From Halomonas denitrificans (GTDB lineage Bacteria; Pseudomonadota; Gammaproteobacteria; Xanthomonadales; Wenzhouxiangellaceae): 64,000 nt of DNA. The notes beneath the pieces were generated by a model. That model had not been told where the DNA came from, ran no database searches, and saw nothing but the letters and a program-made list of their open reading frames with translations. The stretch is taken from positions 682,001 through 746,000 of the forward strand of contig JAHVKF010000001.1 in assembly GCA_019800895.1 (NCBI GenBank). The letters are read 5' to 3'. The translations under genes were made by a program, and so were the position numbers. This document shows, piece after piece, positions 1 through 8,200 of the stretch (the first letter of the stretch is position 1; every line of letters begins with the position of its first letter).

Positions 1-1320
1 CGTGTGGAACGGGCGCTTGCCCGGCTCGTAGCGGTTCGGGTGGTCCTCGTTCAGCACGAACATCTCGCCGCGATCCTGCAGGATGAAACCGAGCCCCGGC
101 GGCGTCATGCCCGAGCCCATGCCGCGGTAGTTGGACTGGATCAGGGACACCATGTTGCCGTGCCGGTCGGCGGTGGTCAGGTAGATCGTGTCGCCGTCGC
201 GCAGCGCGAGGGTGCCGGGTTCCACGGCGCGGGCCGCGCGGTCCATGTCGATGCGTTCCCGCCGCTCGGCGGCATAGGCCTTGCTGATCAGACGCTCGAC
301 ATCGACATCGGCGAAGTCGGGATCGGCGTAGTAGCGGGCGCGATCCTCGAAGGCCAGCTTCTTGGCTTCCGTGAACAGGTGCACGTGCTCCGGCGAGCCG
401 AAGCCGTAGGAGGCCATGTCGTAGCCCTCGAGGATGTTCAGGATCTGCAGCGCGGCGATCCCCTGCCCGTTCGGCGGCAGCTCCCAGACATCGAAGCCGC
501 GGTAGTTCGTGCTGACCGGCTCGACCCATTCGCCCTCGTGCGCGGCCAGGTCTTCGTAGCTCAGGAAGCCGTCGTGCTCGTCCATGAACTCGCCGATCGT
601 ACGGGCGATGTCGCCCTTGTAGAACGCGTCGCGGCCGCCTTCGGCGATCTGCTTCAGGGTGTTGCCCAGGTTCGGATTGCGCCAGATCTCGCCTTCCCTC
701 GGCGCCCGGCCGTCGATCGTGAACTGATCGGCAAAACCCGGGTACTGCGACAGGAAGTCGGCAGAGCGGTCCCAGTAGTAGGCGATCAGCTCGCTGACCG
801 GAAAGCCCTCGTTGGCGTAGTCGATCGCCGGCTGCAGGATCTCGGCCATCGGCATCTCGCCGAACCGCTCGTGCAGCGCGAACCAGCCGTCCACGGTCCC
901 CGGCACCGACACCGGCAGCGGTCCGTGCGACGGGATCTCCTCGTACCCGTTCTCGATGAACCATTCCAGGGTCAGCGACTGCGGCGAGCGGCCCGAACCG
1001 TTGTAGCCGTAGAGCCGCTCGGACTCCGCGTCCCAGACGATCGCGAACAGGTCGCCGCCGATGCCGTTGCCGGTGGGCTCCATGAGTCCGATGGCCGCGT
1101 TCGCGGCGATCGCCGCGTCGATCGCGTTGCCGCCGTCCTTGAGCACCTGCAGGCCCACCTGCGTGGCCAGCGGCTGCGAGGTCGCGACCATGCCGTTGGC
1201 CGCGATCACGTCGGGCCGAGAGGCATGCGTCGCCCCGGTCACCCGGTCATAGCCGGCCACGGGCGACGTCCAACCGGCCAGCGAGGCCAGAACGGCAACA
1301 CAGAGAACTCGAATCAACAT
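1..1320 (-). CDS. ggt: Gamma-glutamyltransferase, 3' part beyond the window
   Basis: This is the proenzyme of gamma-glutamyltranspeptidase, a periplasmic Ntn-hydrolase that cleaves or transfers the gamma-glutamyl group of glutathione and related compounds. The first 440 residues are visible. Residues 1-24 look like a signal peptide. The text 'GGNAIDAAIAANAAIG' near residue 65 and 'GNGIGGDLFAIVWD' are family hallmarks. Autoprocessing should occur before Thr378 in 'DGDTIYLTTADRHGN', the position of the catalytic N-terminal threonine of the small subunit. The frame is open to base 1, so most of the small subunit lies outside the window. The ATG at 1320 begins the hydrophobic leader. It is divergent from mdh across a repeat-containing spacer. 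The family call is firm; the natural substrate is not shown by the sequence. Confidence 0.93.
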   Translation of the reverse strand, partial: MLIRVLCVAVLASLAGWTSPVAGYDRVTGATHASRPDVIAANGMVATSQPLATQVGLQVLKDGGNAIDAAIAANAAIGLMEPTGNGIGGDLFAIVWDAESERLYGYNGSGRSPQSLTLEWFIENGYEEIPSHGPLPVSVPGTVDGWFALHERFGEMPMAEILQPAIDYANEGFPVSELIAYYWDRSADFLSQYPGFADQFTIDGRAPREGEIWRNPNLGNTLKQIAEGGRDAFYKGDIARTIGEFMDEHDGFLSYEDLAAHEGEWVEPVSTNYRGFDVWELPPNGQGIAALQILNILEGYDMASYGFGSPEHVHLFTEAKKLAFEDRARYYADPDFADVDVERLISKAYAAERRERIDMDRAARAVEPGTLALRDGDTIYLTTADRHGNMVSLIQSNYRGMGSGMTPPGLGFILQDRGEMFVLNEDHPNRYEPGKRPFHT

Positions 1321-1401
1321 GGGCGAAACTCCGATCGAATTGTGGTTGGGGCATGGGCGGAGCATACCAGCGGGATGTCCGGCATTTCTTCAGCGACCCT
1401 T

Positions 1402-1644
1402 TAGAGGATGGACGCAAAGGCGCGAAGGGGCAAAGGACGCGAAGAAGACCGGTCCTGTTGTGAGAGGGGCCCGTATCAGAGCGCCTCAGGGCCATCTGCG
1501 AGGTCGAGTCAGGACGGCCTGTTTTCATCGGTTCATCGGCTTGCCCCGGCTTGCGCAGTTCGCCTGTGCGTGAGGGGTTTTTCCCGGAAATCGGATTTCT
1601 CTTTGCGTTTCTTCGCTCCTTCGCGCCTTTGCGTCCATCCTCTA
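1402..1644. repeat. Palindromic intergenic unit, 27-bp perfect inverted repeat
   Basis: The arm 1402-1428 (core 'gatggacgcaaaggcgcg') is repeated exactly as its reverse complement at 1618-1644. The arms enclose about 190 bases with no gene. Just inside both arms the sequence goes on with related 'gcaaagg / gcgaagaa' words, so each arm is part of a longer degenerate repeat. The arrangement is that of a small non-autonomous palindromic element or a pair of dispersed repeats. No target-site duplication is obvious. From memory, 'cgcaaaggcgcgaagg'-type words are widespread intergenic repeats in proteobacteria; that is recollection, not a search. Confidence 0.8.
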
Positions 1645-1703
1645 GAGGAGCCGGGCAAACTACTCGATCGAAGCCGCGGATCCCGGAGCACATGCCGGGG
1701 CGC

Positions 1704-1742
1704 TAAAATAGCGGGCTGCTTTCCAAATTTTCGGAGAATTCC
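1704..1742 (+). promoter_or_regulatory. Possible -10 box and ribosome site of mdh
   Basis: 'TAAAAT' at 1704-1709 matches five of six bases of the sigma-70 -10 consensus and lies 33 bases before the mdh ATG. No good -35 box is seen at the usual spacing. 'GGAG' at 1732-1735 is a well-placed ribosome-binding site. The promoter is tentative; the ribosome site is solid. Confidence 0.35.
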
Positions 1743-2717
1743 ATGAAACGTCCCGTTCGCGTAGCCATTACCGGTGCGGCCGGTCAGATCGGTTACCAGC
1801 TCTGCTTCCGCATCGCCGCCGGCGACATGCTCGGCCCGGACCAGCCGGTCATCCTCCAGCTGATCGAGATCCCGCCGGCGATCGACGCGCTGAAGGGCGT
1901 GGCCATGGAGCTCGAAGACGCCGCACTGCCGCTGCTGGCGGGCATCGAGACGACGACGGACGTCAACGAAGGCTTCAAGGACACGGACTACGCGCTGCTG
2001 GTCGGCGCCAAGCCGCGCGGGCCGGGCATGGAACGGGCCGACCTGCTGGCCGAGAACGGCAAGATCTTCGGGCCGCAGGGCAAGGCGCTGAACGATCACG
2101 CCTCGCGCGACGTCAAGGTGCTGGTGGTCGGCAACCCGGCCAACACCAACGCCCTGATCGCCCAGGCCAATGCGCCGGACCTGCCGCCGCAGAACTTCAC
2201 CGCGATGACCCGCCTGGACCACAATCGCGCCCTGGCCCAGCTGGCCGGCAAGACCGGCACGCACCACACCCGGATCCGCAACATGACGATCTGGGGCAAC
2301 CACAGTTCGACCCAGTACCCGGACCTGCACCACGTGCTGGTCGACGGCAAGGCCGCGATGGACCAGGTCGACCAGGCCTGGTACGAGAACGACTTCATTC
2401 CCACCGTGCAGCAGCGCGGCGCCGCGATCATCAAGGCGCGCGGCGCGTCCAGCGCCGCCTCGGCGGCGTCGTCGGCAATCGACCACATCCGCGACTGGGC
2501 GCTGGGCACCGGTGACTCCTGGGTCTCGATGGCCGTGCCGTCGGACGGCAGCTACGGAATCGAGCCGGGGGTGATCTATTCCTTCCCGTGCACCTGCGAG
2601 GCGGGCCGCTGGTCCATCGTCAAGGATCTCGAGATCAACGACTTCTCGCGCGCCCGGATGGACGCCTCCGACGCCGAGCTTCGCGACGAGCGCAAGGCGG
2701 TCGAGCACCTGCTCTGA
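1743..2717 (+). CDS. mdh: Malate dehydrogenase
   Basis: It oxidises malate to oxaloacetate with a nicotinamide cofactor in the citric acid cycle (cytoplasm). The 324-residue length fits the family. '[10 protein letters not shown]' near residue 11 is the Rossmann dinucleotide-binding loop. '[16 protein letters not shown]' carries substrate-binding residues. His187 in '[11 protein letters not shown]' is the catalytic histidine. The sequence is of the cytosolic-type mdh found in many proteobacteria, not the E. coli mitochondrial-like type. The start is set by 'GGAG' seven bases upstream. It stands alone: ggt is divergent and the next gene has its own ribosome site. Confidence 0.96.
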   Translation: MKRPVRVAITGAAGQIGYQLCFRIAAGDMLGPDQPVILQLIEIPPAIDALKGVAMELEDAALPLLAGIETTTDVNEGFKDTDYALLVGAKPRGPGMERADLLAENGKIFGPQGKALNDHASRDVKVLVVGNPANTNALIAQANAPDLPPQNFTAMTRLDHNRALAQLAGKTGTHHTRIRNMTIWGNHSSTQYPDLHHVLVDGKAAMDQVDQAWYENDFIPTVQQRGAAIIKARGASSAASAASSAIDHIRDWALGTGDSWVSMAVPSDGSYGIEPGVIYSFPCTCEAGRWSIVKDLEINDFSRARMDASDAELRDERKAVEHLL

Positions 2718-2841
2718 CCCCTCGAGGAAGACCGTCGCAAGCATCGGGCGGCCCCCGCCCGGTGCGCTTCGGCTTCCTGCACGCCCCCTCCCCCCGGCTG
2801 CGCTATCGTTGCGTGTCTCAACGCACAAGGAGCGCCCGGAA

Positions 2842-3327
2842 ATGCGCCAGTTCTCCTGCACCACCCTTGCAGCCCTGCTGCTCTCGATCACGGTTCCGGC
2901 CATCCCGGCGCTGGGCGAGGAGCTCGAACTCACTCCTGCGCCGGACGGGGCCGTCGTCTACTTCATCACTCCGGCCCACGGCGAAACGATCACCGGTCCG
3001 GTGACCGTGCGCTTCGGCCTGGACGGCATGGGCGTGGCACCGGCCGGCGTGGACCACGCATCGACCGGCCACCACCACCTGTTGATCGACCTTCCCGACG
3101 GCGACCTGCCGGCACTGGATCGGCCGCTGCCGGCATCGAACCAGGTCGTCCATTTCGGCGGGGGTCAGACGCAGGTCACCCTTGAGCTCGAGCCCGGGGT
3201 ACACACGCTGCAGCTGCTGCTCGGCGATCACCGCCACGTCCCCCACGCCCCACCGGTGCTGTCCGAGCGGATCACGATCCGGGTTGAAGCCGTCGACGAA
3301 GCCGACGCCGAGGACTCGCGTCACTGA
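2842..3327 (+). CDS. Exported DUF4399 protein
   Basis: This 161-residue protein has a clear signal peptide (residues 1-25, cut after 'PALG') and one DUF4399 domain of unknown function. Family features visible are 'VYFITPAHGETITGPVTVRFGLDGMGVAPAG', which spans residues ~38-68 (motif core 'TPAHGETITGPVTVRFGL'), the histidine run 'TGHHHLLID' and the C-terminal 'LGDHRHVPH'. These histidines could bind metal, which is inference. The ATG at 2842 is preferred over an upstream in-frame start at 2809 because 'AAGGAG' lies at 2826-2831. It is 124 bases downstream of mdh and convergent with the peroxiredoxin gene. Confidence 0.85.
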   Translation: MRQFSCTTLAALLLSITVPAIPALGEELELTPAPDGAVVYFITPAHGETITGPVTVRFGLDGMGVAPAGVDHASTGHHHLLIDLPDGDLPALDRPLPASNQVVHFGGGQTQVTLELEPGVHTLQLLLGDHRHVPHAPPVLSERITIRVEAVDEADAEDSRH

Positions 3328-3375
3328 CCGTCCCGATGCCGACCGGGAGCGCGGTCGGCTGCTCAATCGGACCCC

Positions 3376-4065
3376 CTATCGGTTCCGCGCGCGCCGCAGG
3401 CGTGCGTGGGCGTCGTCGCGGTAGGCACGCGCGGCCGCCAGCAGCACCTCCGGCGCCAGGCGCACGGTGTAGTCCGGATTGACGAACGCGAACTGGATGA
3501 CGCCGTCGGCGCCGATCAGAAACGTTGCCGGTGCGGGCAGTGCGCCGTGCGCCTCGCCGCTGCGATCGGCCAGGTCGATGCCTGCACCCCGGTAGCGCTC
3601 CAGCGTGTCCTCGTCGAGTCGGAACGCGATGCCGAAGGCTTCGGCCGCGCTCATGCCGGCGTCGGAGAGCAACCTGTAGTCGAAGCCGGTGTCCTCGCCT
3701 TCGGCCAGCAGCGCCGGGCGATCGGGCGAGAGGAACCAGACGTCGAAGCCCATCGCCTGCAACTCCGCTTCCGCGGTGCGCAGTTCGGCCAGGTGAAGGT
3801 TGCAGTACGGGCACCAGCCGCCCCGGTAGAAGGTCAGGACCACCGGCTTGCCGTGATCTGCCGGATCGTACGCGACGGGCTCGCCGTCGAGCCCGGTCAG
3901 GGTCAGCGACGGTGCGTTCATCCCGGGCAGCAGCGGCTGGATGAACTCGGGGTCTTCGTGGATCTCGGCGCGCGCCGGCGAGGCGGCGCTCAGAAGAAGG
4001 ACGATCGCGAGAAGTACGGCAGGGAGGAGTACGGCAGGGAGAACTGCGACCAGGAAGCGGTTCAT
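3376..4065 (-). CDS. Exported peroxiredoxin-like thiol protein (AhpC/TSA fold)
   Basis: This 229-residue thioredoxin-fold protein of the AhpC/TSA group is probably periplasmic and reduces peroxides or acts in thiol exchange. Residues 1-33 form a long hydrophobic leader ending 'SPARA'. The active site is 'FYRGGWCPYCNLHLAEL' near residue 80-96, a CxxC pair in place of the single peroxidatic cysteine of classical enzymes. The C-terminal half ('FLIGADGVIQFAFVNPDYTVRLAPE') matches the family. The leader contains a small duplicated 'AVLLPAVLL' block, mirrored in the DNA as two near-copies of 'gtacggcagggag'. It could equally be called a thioredoxin-like redoxin; electron donor unknown. Confidence 0.85.
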   Translation of the reverse strand: MNRFLVAVLPAVLLPAVLLAIVLLLSAASPARAEIHEDPEFIQPLLPGMNAPSLTLTGLDGEPVAYDPADHGKPVVLTFYRGGWCPYCNLHLAELRTAEAELQAMGFDVWFLSPDRPALLAEGEDTGFDYRLLSDAGMSAAEAFGIAFRLDEDTLERYRGAGIDLADRSGEAHGALPAPATFLIGADGVIQFAFVNPDYTVRLAPEVLLAAARAYRDDAHARLRRARNR

Positions 4066-4147
4066 TTCGGCTCCGGACGGTGGATTCCGGAGACGTGACC
4101 GCGCCGGGCCCGGATCGCTTTCATTCCCCGGGAACGGTCACAAGCGA

Positions 4148-5521
4148 TCAGCCCATCAGGCTGCGGTGCTTGCCGACGATGAGCATCGACAGCTCCAGCG
4201 CCTGTTCGTAGTTCAGCCGCGGGTCCACGGTGGTCTTGTAGGCCCGCTTCAGGTCGTCCTCGCCGAGCTCGCGGGCGCCGCCGATGCACTCGGTGACGTT
4301 CTCGCCGGTCAGCTCAAGGTGCACGCCGCCGAGGCGCGAGCCGGAGGCGGCGTGGATGTCGAAGGCCTGCTCCAGTTCCGCCTGGATGTTGTCGAAGCGG
4401 CGGGTCTTGTAGCCCGAGGCGGTCTTCTCCGTGTTGCCGTGCATCGGGTCGGCGATCCACAGGACAGGACTGCCGGTCGCCTTGACCGCCTCGATCAGCC
4501 CCGGCAGCGTGTCGCCCACCTTGCCGGCGCCCATGCGGTGGATCAGCACGATTCGGCCGGCCTCGTCGTCCGGGTTCAGCGTGCGGATCAGGCCCTTGAG
4601 CCAGTCCGCCGTCATGCCCGGACCGACCTTGATGCCGATCGGATTGCGGATGCCGCGGAACATCTCGACATGCGCTCCCTCGAGCGCCGCCGTTCGCATG
4701 CCGATCCACGGGAAGTGGGTGGACAGGTTGAACCAGCCCCACTGGCGCGGCACCTGGCGCGTCAGCGCCTGTTCGTAGTTGAGGTGCAGCGCCTCGTGGG
4801 AGGTGAAGAAGTCCACGCGCCGGACGCTGCCCGGTGTCTGGCCGGTCACGGTTTCCATGAAGCGAACGGAATGGCCGATGGAATCGGCGATCCGGTGGAA
4901 CTGCTCGGCCAGGGGCGAGTGCTCGACCCAGCCCAGGTCCCAGTACTCGGGGTGATGCAGGTCGGCGAAGCCGCCGTCGACCAGCGCGCGCACGAAGTTC
5001 ATCGACATGGCCGAGCGCGCGTAGGCCTGGAGCATCCGCTCCGGGTCGGGGCGGCGCGATTCGGCGGTGAAGTCCGGCGCGTTGACGATGTCGCCGCGAT
5101 AGCTCGGCAGGCGGTCTTCGCCGCGGGTCTCGAAATCGTCCGAACGCGGCTTGGCGTACTGGCCGGCGAAGCGGCCGACACGAACCACGGGCATCTCCAT
5201 GCCGTGGACCATGACCAGGGACATCTGCAGCAGCACCTTCAGCCGGTTGGTGATGATGCTCGGCGAGCACTCGTCGAACACTTCGGCGCAGTCGCCCCCC
5301 TGCAGGAAGAAGCGCTTGCCGGCCTGGGCCTCGGCGACCTGCTCCTTCAGCGACAGGATTTCCCAGGACGTGACCAGCGGCGGCAGCCTGGACAGGCGCG
5401 CCTGGGCTGCGGCCAGCTGGTCCGGGTCGTCGTACTTCGCCTGCTGCAGCGCCTCGCGCCGCGTCCAGGAATCGACCGCCCAGTCATTCGGCGGCGTGAT
5501 GGATTTCAGGGACTCGCTCAT
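4148..5521 (-). CDS. Class II 3-deoxy-7-phosphoheptulonate (DAHP) synthase
   Basis: It condenses phosphoenolpyruvate and erythrose 4-phosphate, the first step of the shikimate pathway. The 457 residues belong to the plant/mycobacterial-like class II. Motifs seen are 'FFLQGGDCAEVFDE', 'VRVGRFAGQYAKPRSDDFE', 'LIHRMGAGKVGD' and 'WIADPMHGNTEKT', which carry metal- and phosphate-binding residues. The ATG at 5521 overlaps the dsbB stop (ATGA), so the two genes are co-transcribed and probably translationally coupled; the functional link between them is not obvious. Upstream in-frame codons run into dsbB in another frame and are not used. Feedback control cannot be read from the sequence. Confidence 0.95.
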   Translation of the reverse strand: MSESLKSITPPNDWAVDSWTRREALQQAKYDDPDQLAAAQARLSRLPPLVTSWEILSLKEQVAEAQAGKRFFLQGGDCAEVFDECSPSIITNRLKVLLQMSLVMVHGMEMPVVRVGRFAGQYAKPRSDDFETRGEDRLPSYRGDIVNAPDFTAESRRPDPERMLQAYARSAMSMNFVRALVDGGFADLHHPEYWDLGWVEHSPLAEQFHRIADSIGHSVRFMETVTGQTPGSVRRVDFFTSHEALHLNYEQALTRQVPRQWGWFNLSTHFPWIGMRTAALEGAHVEMFRGIRNPIGIKVGPGMTADWLKGLIRTLNPDDEAGRIVLIHRMGAGKVGDTLPGLIEAVKATGSPVLWIADPMHGNTEKTASGYKTRRFDNIQAELEQAFDIHAASGSRLGGVHLELTGENVTECIGGARELGEDDLKRAYKTTVDPRLNYEQALELSMLIVGKHRSLMG

Positions 5522-6039
5522 GTCGTGCTCTTCCGATGCTTGCCGACCATGATCGCCACGGCGACCATGAAGATCATCAGGGCAACATACCAGATGAGGG
5601 TCCACCACGGCATCGACAGGCCGAGGAACGACCAGTCGACCACCGCACAGTCGCCGGAACCGGCGAAGGCCGAGCGCAGCGCCTCGCCGAGCCCGAACAT
5701 CTCCCGGTTGTAGTCGAAGCCGGGACCGCAATCGGGCACCTGGTCCGGCGGCAGGTTCTGGATCCAGATGTGCCGAGCGGCGGTGACCACGCCCCAGGCG
5801 CCGCCGGCGACGACGCCCGTGGTCCAGACCCAGCGCCACGCGCCGCGCGCGCCATGCAGCAGGCCGACCAGGGCGAAGGCCGCCATGATCATGAATGCGA
5901 TCCGCTGGAGGATGCACAGCGGGCACGGGTCCAGCATCATCCGGTACTGGGCGAAGTAGGCATAGGCGAGCAGGCCGAGGCAGGCGGCCAGCACGACGGC
6001 GAATCCGGTGCGGGGGTGGGCGAGAATCTTCATCCGCAT
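5518..6039 (-). CDS. dsbB: Disulfide bond formation protein DsbB
   Basis: This inner-membrane protein reoxidises DsbA and passes electrons to quinone. The 173 residues form four membrane segments (~10-30, 40-60, 68-88, 145-165). The first periplasmic loop has 'LDPCPLCILQR' (CxxC) and the second loop has two more cysteines ('VPDCGPGFDYN' and 'GSGDCAVVDW'), the two redox pairs expected of DsbB. Two starts are possible, ATG 6039 ('MRMKILAHP') and ATG 6033 ('MKILAHP'); neither has a strong ribosome site. The stop overlaps the start of the DAHP synthase gene by four bases. It is divergent from hutH. No dsbA lies in the window. Confidence 0.93.
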   Translation of the reverse strand: MRMKILAHPRTGFAVVLAACLGLLAYAYFAQYRMMLDPCPLCILQRIAFMIMAAFALVGLLHGARGAWRWVWTTGVVAGGAWGVVTAARHIWIQNLPPDQVPDCGPGFDYNREMFGLGEALRSAFAGSGDCAVVDWSFLGLSMPWWTLIWYVALMIFMVAVAIMVGKHRKSTT

Positions 6040-6144
6040 AGTCTGCCACGCTGCGATGGAGCGCGGTGCCGATGCGCGGCGAGTTCGGCGCGTCCGTGCG
6101 ATCATCTGCGGTCGGAATCCATTCATCTCGAACGAGCCGAGCAC

Positions 6145-7677
6145 ATGAAGCACGACAAGCCCCAACCGATGCCCGAAACCGACCGCATCCGCCTTCGGCA
6201 CCTCCACGAGGACCTCGATCGGCGCCTGCAGTCGCTGGCGGGAAACGCAGACGCCGTGCACCGGTCACGCGCCCATGTCGACGCCGTGCTCGACGGCGAG
6301 GCCAGCATCTACGGCATCAACACGGGCTTCGGCGCGCTGGCCTCGAAGCGAATCGCGTCGGACCAGCTGGCCCAGCTGCAGAAGAACCTGCTGCTTTCCC
6401 ATGCCTGCGGCACCGGCGACCCCCTGCCGCGCGACATCACCCGGCTGATGCTCCGGCTGAAGATCCACGCGCTGGGGCTGGGCCAGTCCGGCATCTCGAT
6501 CCCGGTGTTCGAGCAGCTGCTGTCCCTTGACCGGCACGGCATCGTGCCGTGGGTGCCGAGCCGCGGCAGCGTCGGCGCGTCCGGCGACCTCGCGCCCCTG
6601 GCCCACATGGCCCTGCCGCTGATCGGCGCGGGCCGCTGCTGGACCCCGGACGGCACCGGCGCCGAACCGGCGAGCGACGCGCTGGCCCGCGCCCGCCTGG
6701 AACCGGTCGAGCTGGCGGCCAAGGACGGCCTGGCGCTGATCAACGGTACGCAGATGATGGCGGCCTGCGGCGCCGAGGTGCTCTACCGCGCGATCGCGCT
6801 GCTGCGCAACGCCGACATCCTCGGTGCGATGAGCCTGGAGGCGCTGCAGGGCTCGTCCCGGCCCTTCGACGCGCGCATCCACGCGATCCGCCCGCACCCC
6901 GGCCAGGTCGCGGTCGCGGCCAACATCCGGCGCTTGCTGGCCGACAGCGAGATCCTCGAATCCCATCGCGACTGCGGCAAGGTCCAGGACCCCTATTCGC
7001 TTCGCTGCATTCCGCAGGTGCACGGCGCCAGCCGCGACGCGCTGGCCCACTGCAGCGAGGTCGTCGAGCGTGAACTGAATTCCGTGACCGACAATCCGCT
7101 GGTGTTCGACGACGGCGACATCGTGTCCGGCGGCAACTTCCACGGCCAGCCGCTGGCCCTGGTGCTCGACCACGCCGCGATCGCGCTGGCCGAGCTGGCC
7201 TCGATCTCGGAGCGCCGCACCTACCTGCTGCTGGCCGGCCACGACGGCCTGCCCACCCTGCTGATGAAGGACACGGGGATCAACTCGGGCTTCATGATCC
7301 CGCAGTACACGGCCGCGGCCCTGGTCAGCGAGAACAAGGTGCTGGCGCACCCGGCCAGCGTCGATTCCATTCCGACCAGCCTGGGCCAGGAAGATCATGT
7401 CTCGATGGGATCGATCGGCGCGCTGAAGCTGCTGTCCGTGCTCGACAACGTCGAGCGCGTGCTGGCCGTGGAACTGCTGACCAGCGCCCAGGCGCTGGAT
7501 TTCCGCTCGCCGCTGAAGCCGGGACGCGGCGTGCAGCTCGCGCACCGGGCCGTTCGCGACGCGGTAGGCCACGCCGACCACGACTACGAAGTCGGGGCGG
7601 ACATCGAAACCTGCGCGCGCCTGCTGAGCGAGCGCACCCTGATCCGCGCGGTCGCCGAAGAGGTGGAACTGGACTAG
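6145..7677 (+). CDS. hutH: Histidine ammonia-lyase
   Basis: It removes ammonia from histidine to give urocanate, the first step of histidine breakdown. The 510-residue length is typical. Ala145-Ser146-Gly147 in 'GSVGASGDLAPLAHMAL' forms the MIO electrophile. 'YGINTGFGALA' near residue 54 and 'QDPYSLRCIPQVHGA' also fit the family. The ATG at 6145 begins 'MKHDKPQPMPE'; an open frame continues upstream but overlaps the dsbB promoter region. No other hut gene is beside it, which is unusual for a catabolic hut locus, so an alternative aromatic amino-acid lyase role cannot be fully excluded. It is convergent with the sec operon. Confidence 0.93.
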   Translation: MKHDKPQPMPETDRIRLRHLHEDLDRRLQSLAGNADAVHRSRAHVDAVLDGEASIYGINTGFGALASKRIASDQLAQLQKNLLLSHACGTGDPLPRDITRLMLRLKIHALGLGQSGISIPVFEQLLSLDRHGIVPWVPSRGSVGASGDLAPLAHMALPLIGAGRCWTPDGTGAEPASDALARARLEPVELAAKDGLALINGTQMMAACGAEVLYRAIALLRNADILGAMSLEALQGSSRPFDARIHAIRPHPGQVAVAANIRRLLADSEILESHRDCGKVQDPYSLRCIPQVHGASRDALAHCSEVVERELNSVTDNPLVFDDGDIVSGGNFHGQPLALVLDHAAIALAELASISERRTYLLLAGHDGLPTLLMKDTGINSGFMIPQYTAAALVSENKVLAHPASVDSIPTSLGQEDHVSMGSIGALKLLSVLDNVERVLAVELLTSAQALDFRSPLKPGRGVQLAHRAVRDAVGHADHDYEVGADIETCARLLSERTLIRAVAEEVELD

Positions 7678-7727
7678 CCGCTCACCGGGCTGCCGAACCG
7701 GGCCATCGGCAGGGCGGTGGAGAGGGA

Positions 7728-7745
7728 CCCGCGGAGCGCCGCGGG
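7728..7745. terminator. GC-rich hairpin between convergent genes
   Basis: A perfect 7-bp stem (CCCGCGG / CCGCGGG) with a four-base loop lies between the 3' ends of hutH and the sec operon's last gene. There is no T-run on either side, so intrinsic termination is only possible, not shown. Confidence 0.3.
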
Positions 7746-7760
7746 CCCGAAGGCGGGGGT

Positions 7761-8186
7761 TCAGTCCTCGACGGGCCGTGCGTTGAGCTCGACGTAGAGG
7801 CGCGCGGACTCGGGCGTCGCCGCGTCCACGCCCGGATCGACCACCGAGAAGCTGCCCGTGGAACCGGTCCGAACGCCCAGTATCGAGTCGGTCAGGAATT
7901 CCCATTCGCCGTCGATGCGCTCGGAAATGCCGACGCGAATCCAGATCGCGTCCCGGGCCGCGCCCTCGTGCTCCATCGGCGGCTCGACCAGCAGCGTCAT
8001 GCGCCAGCCGGTCTCGCCCTGGGCCATCTCGATCGTCGCCTCCTTGTCCGCCTCGACCACGACCGACGGCGTGCCGCGCAGTTCGCCGTCGATCCAGACG
8101 CTGGATTCGACGACGTAGTCCGTCGCCGAGGCCAGGCCCGCCGACAAAAGGAGGGCCAGCGAACCGATCAACCGAAGCGTCTTCAT
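7761..8186 (-). CDS. Small exported protein of unknown function behind secF
   Basis: I do not recognise this 141-residue protein. Residues 1-22 are a signal peptide ('LALLLSAGLASA'). The mature part is predicted beta-rich: 'YVVESSVWIDGELRGTPSV', a stretch on tolerance of amplitude-like signals is absent, and there are no cysteines or catalytic motifs. The start is supported by 'GGAGGG' ten bases upstream of ATG 8186. It follows secF by 14 bases on the same strand and is probably the last gene of the yajC-secD-secF operon. A role in export quality or envelope structure is only suggested by position. Confidence 0.75.
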   Translation of the reverse strand: MKTLRLIGSLALLLSAGLASATDYVVESSVWIDGELRGTPSVVVEADKEATIEMAQGETGWRMTLLVEPPMEHEGAARDAIWIRVGISERIDGEWEFLTDSILGVRTGSTGSFSVVDPGVDAATPESARLYVELNARPVED

Positions 8187-8200
8187 CGTGCGTCCCTCCG

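Larger units (their letters stand above)
1321..1742. other. Intergenic region between ggt and mdh
   Basis: This 422-base spacer separates two divergent genes. I see no credible gene: short open frames on both strands lack ribosome sites and known domains. It holds a palindromic unit bounded by a perfect 27-bp inverted repeat (1402-1428 and 1618-1644) and, near the right end, a possible mdh promoter and ribosome-binding site. Confidence 0.75.

Noticed and set aside
1247-1693. A 148-codon frame on the minus strand covering the ggt/mdh spacer
   Set aside because: It runs through both arms of the palindromic unit, is arginine-rich and has no ribosome site.
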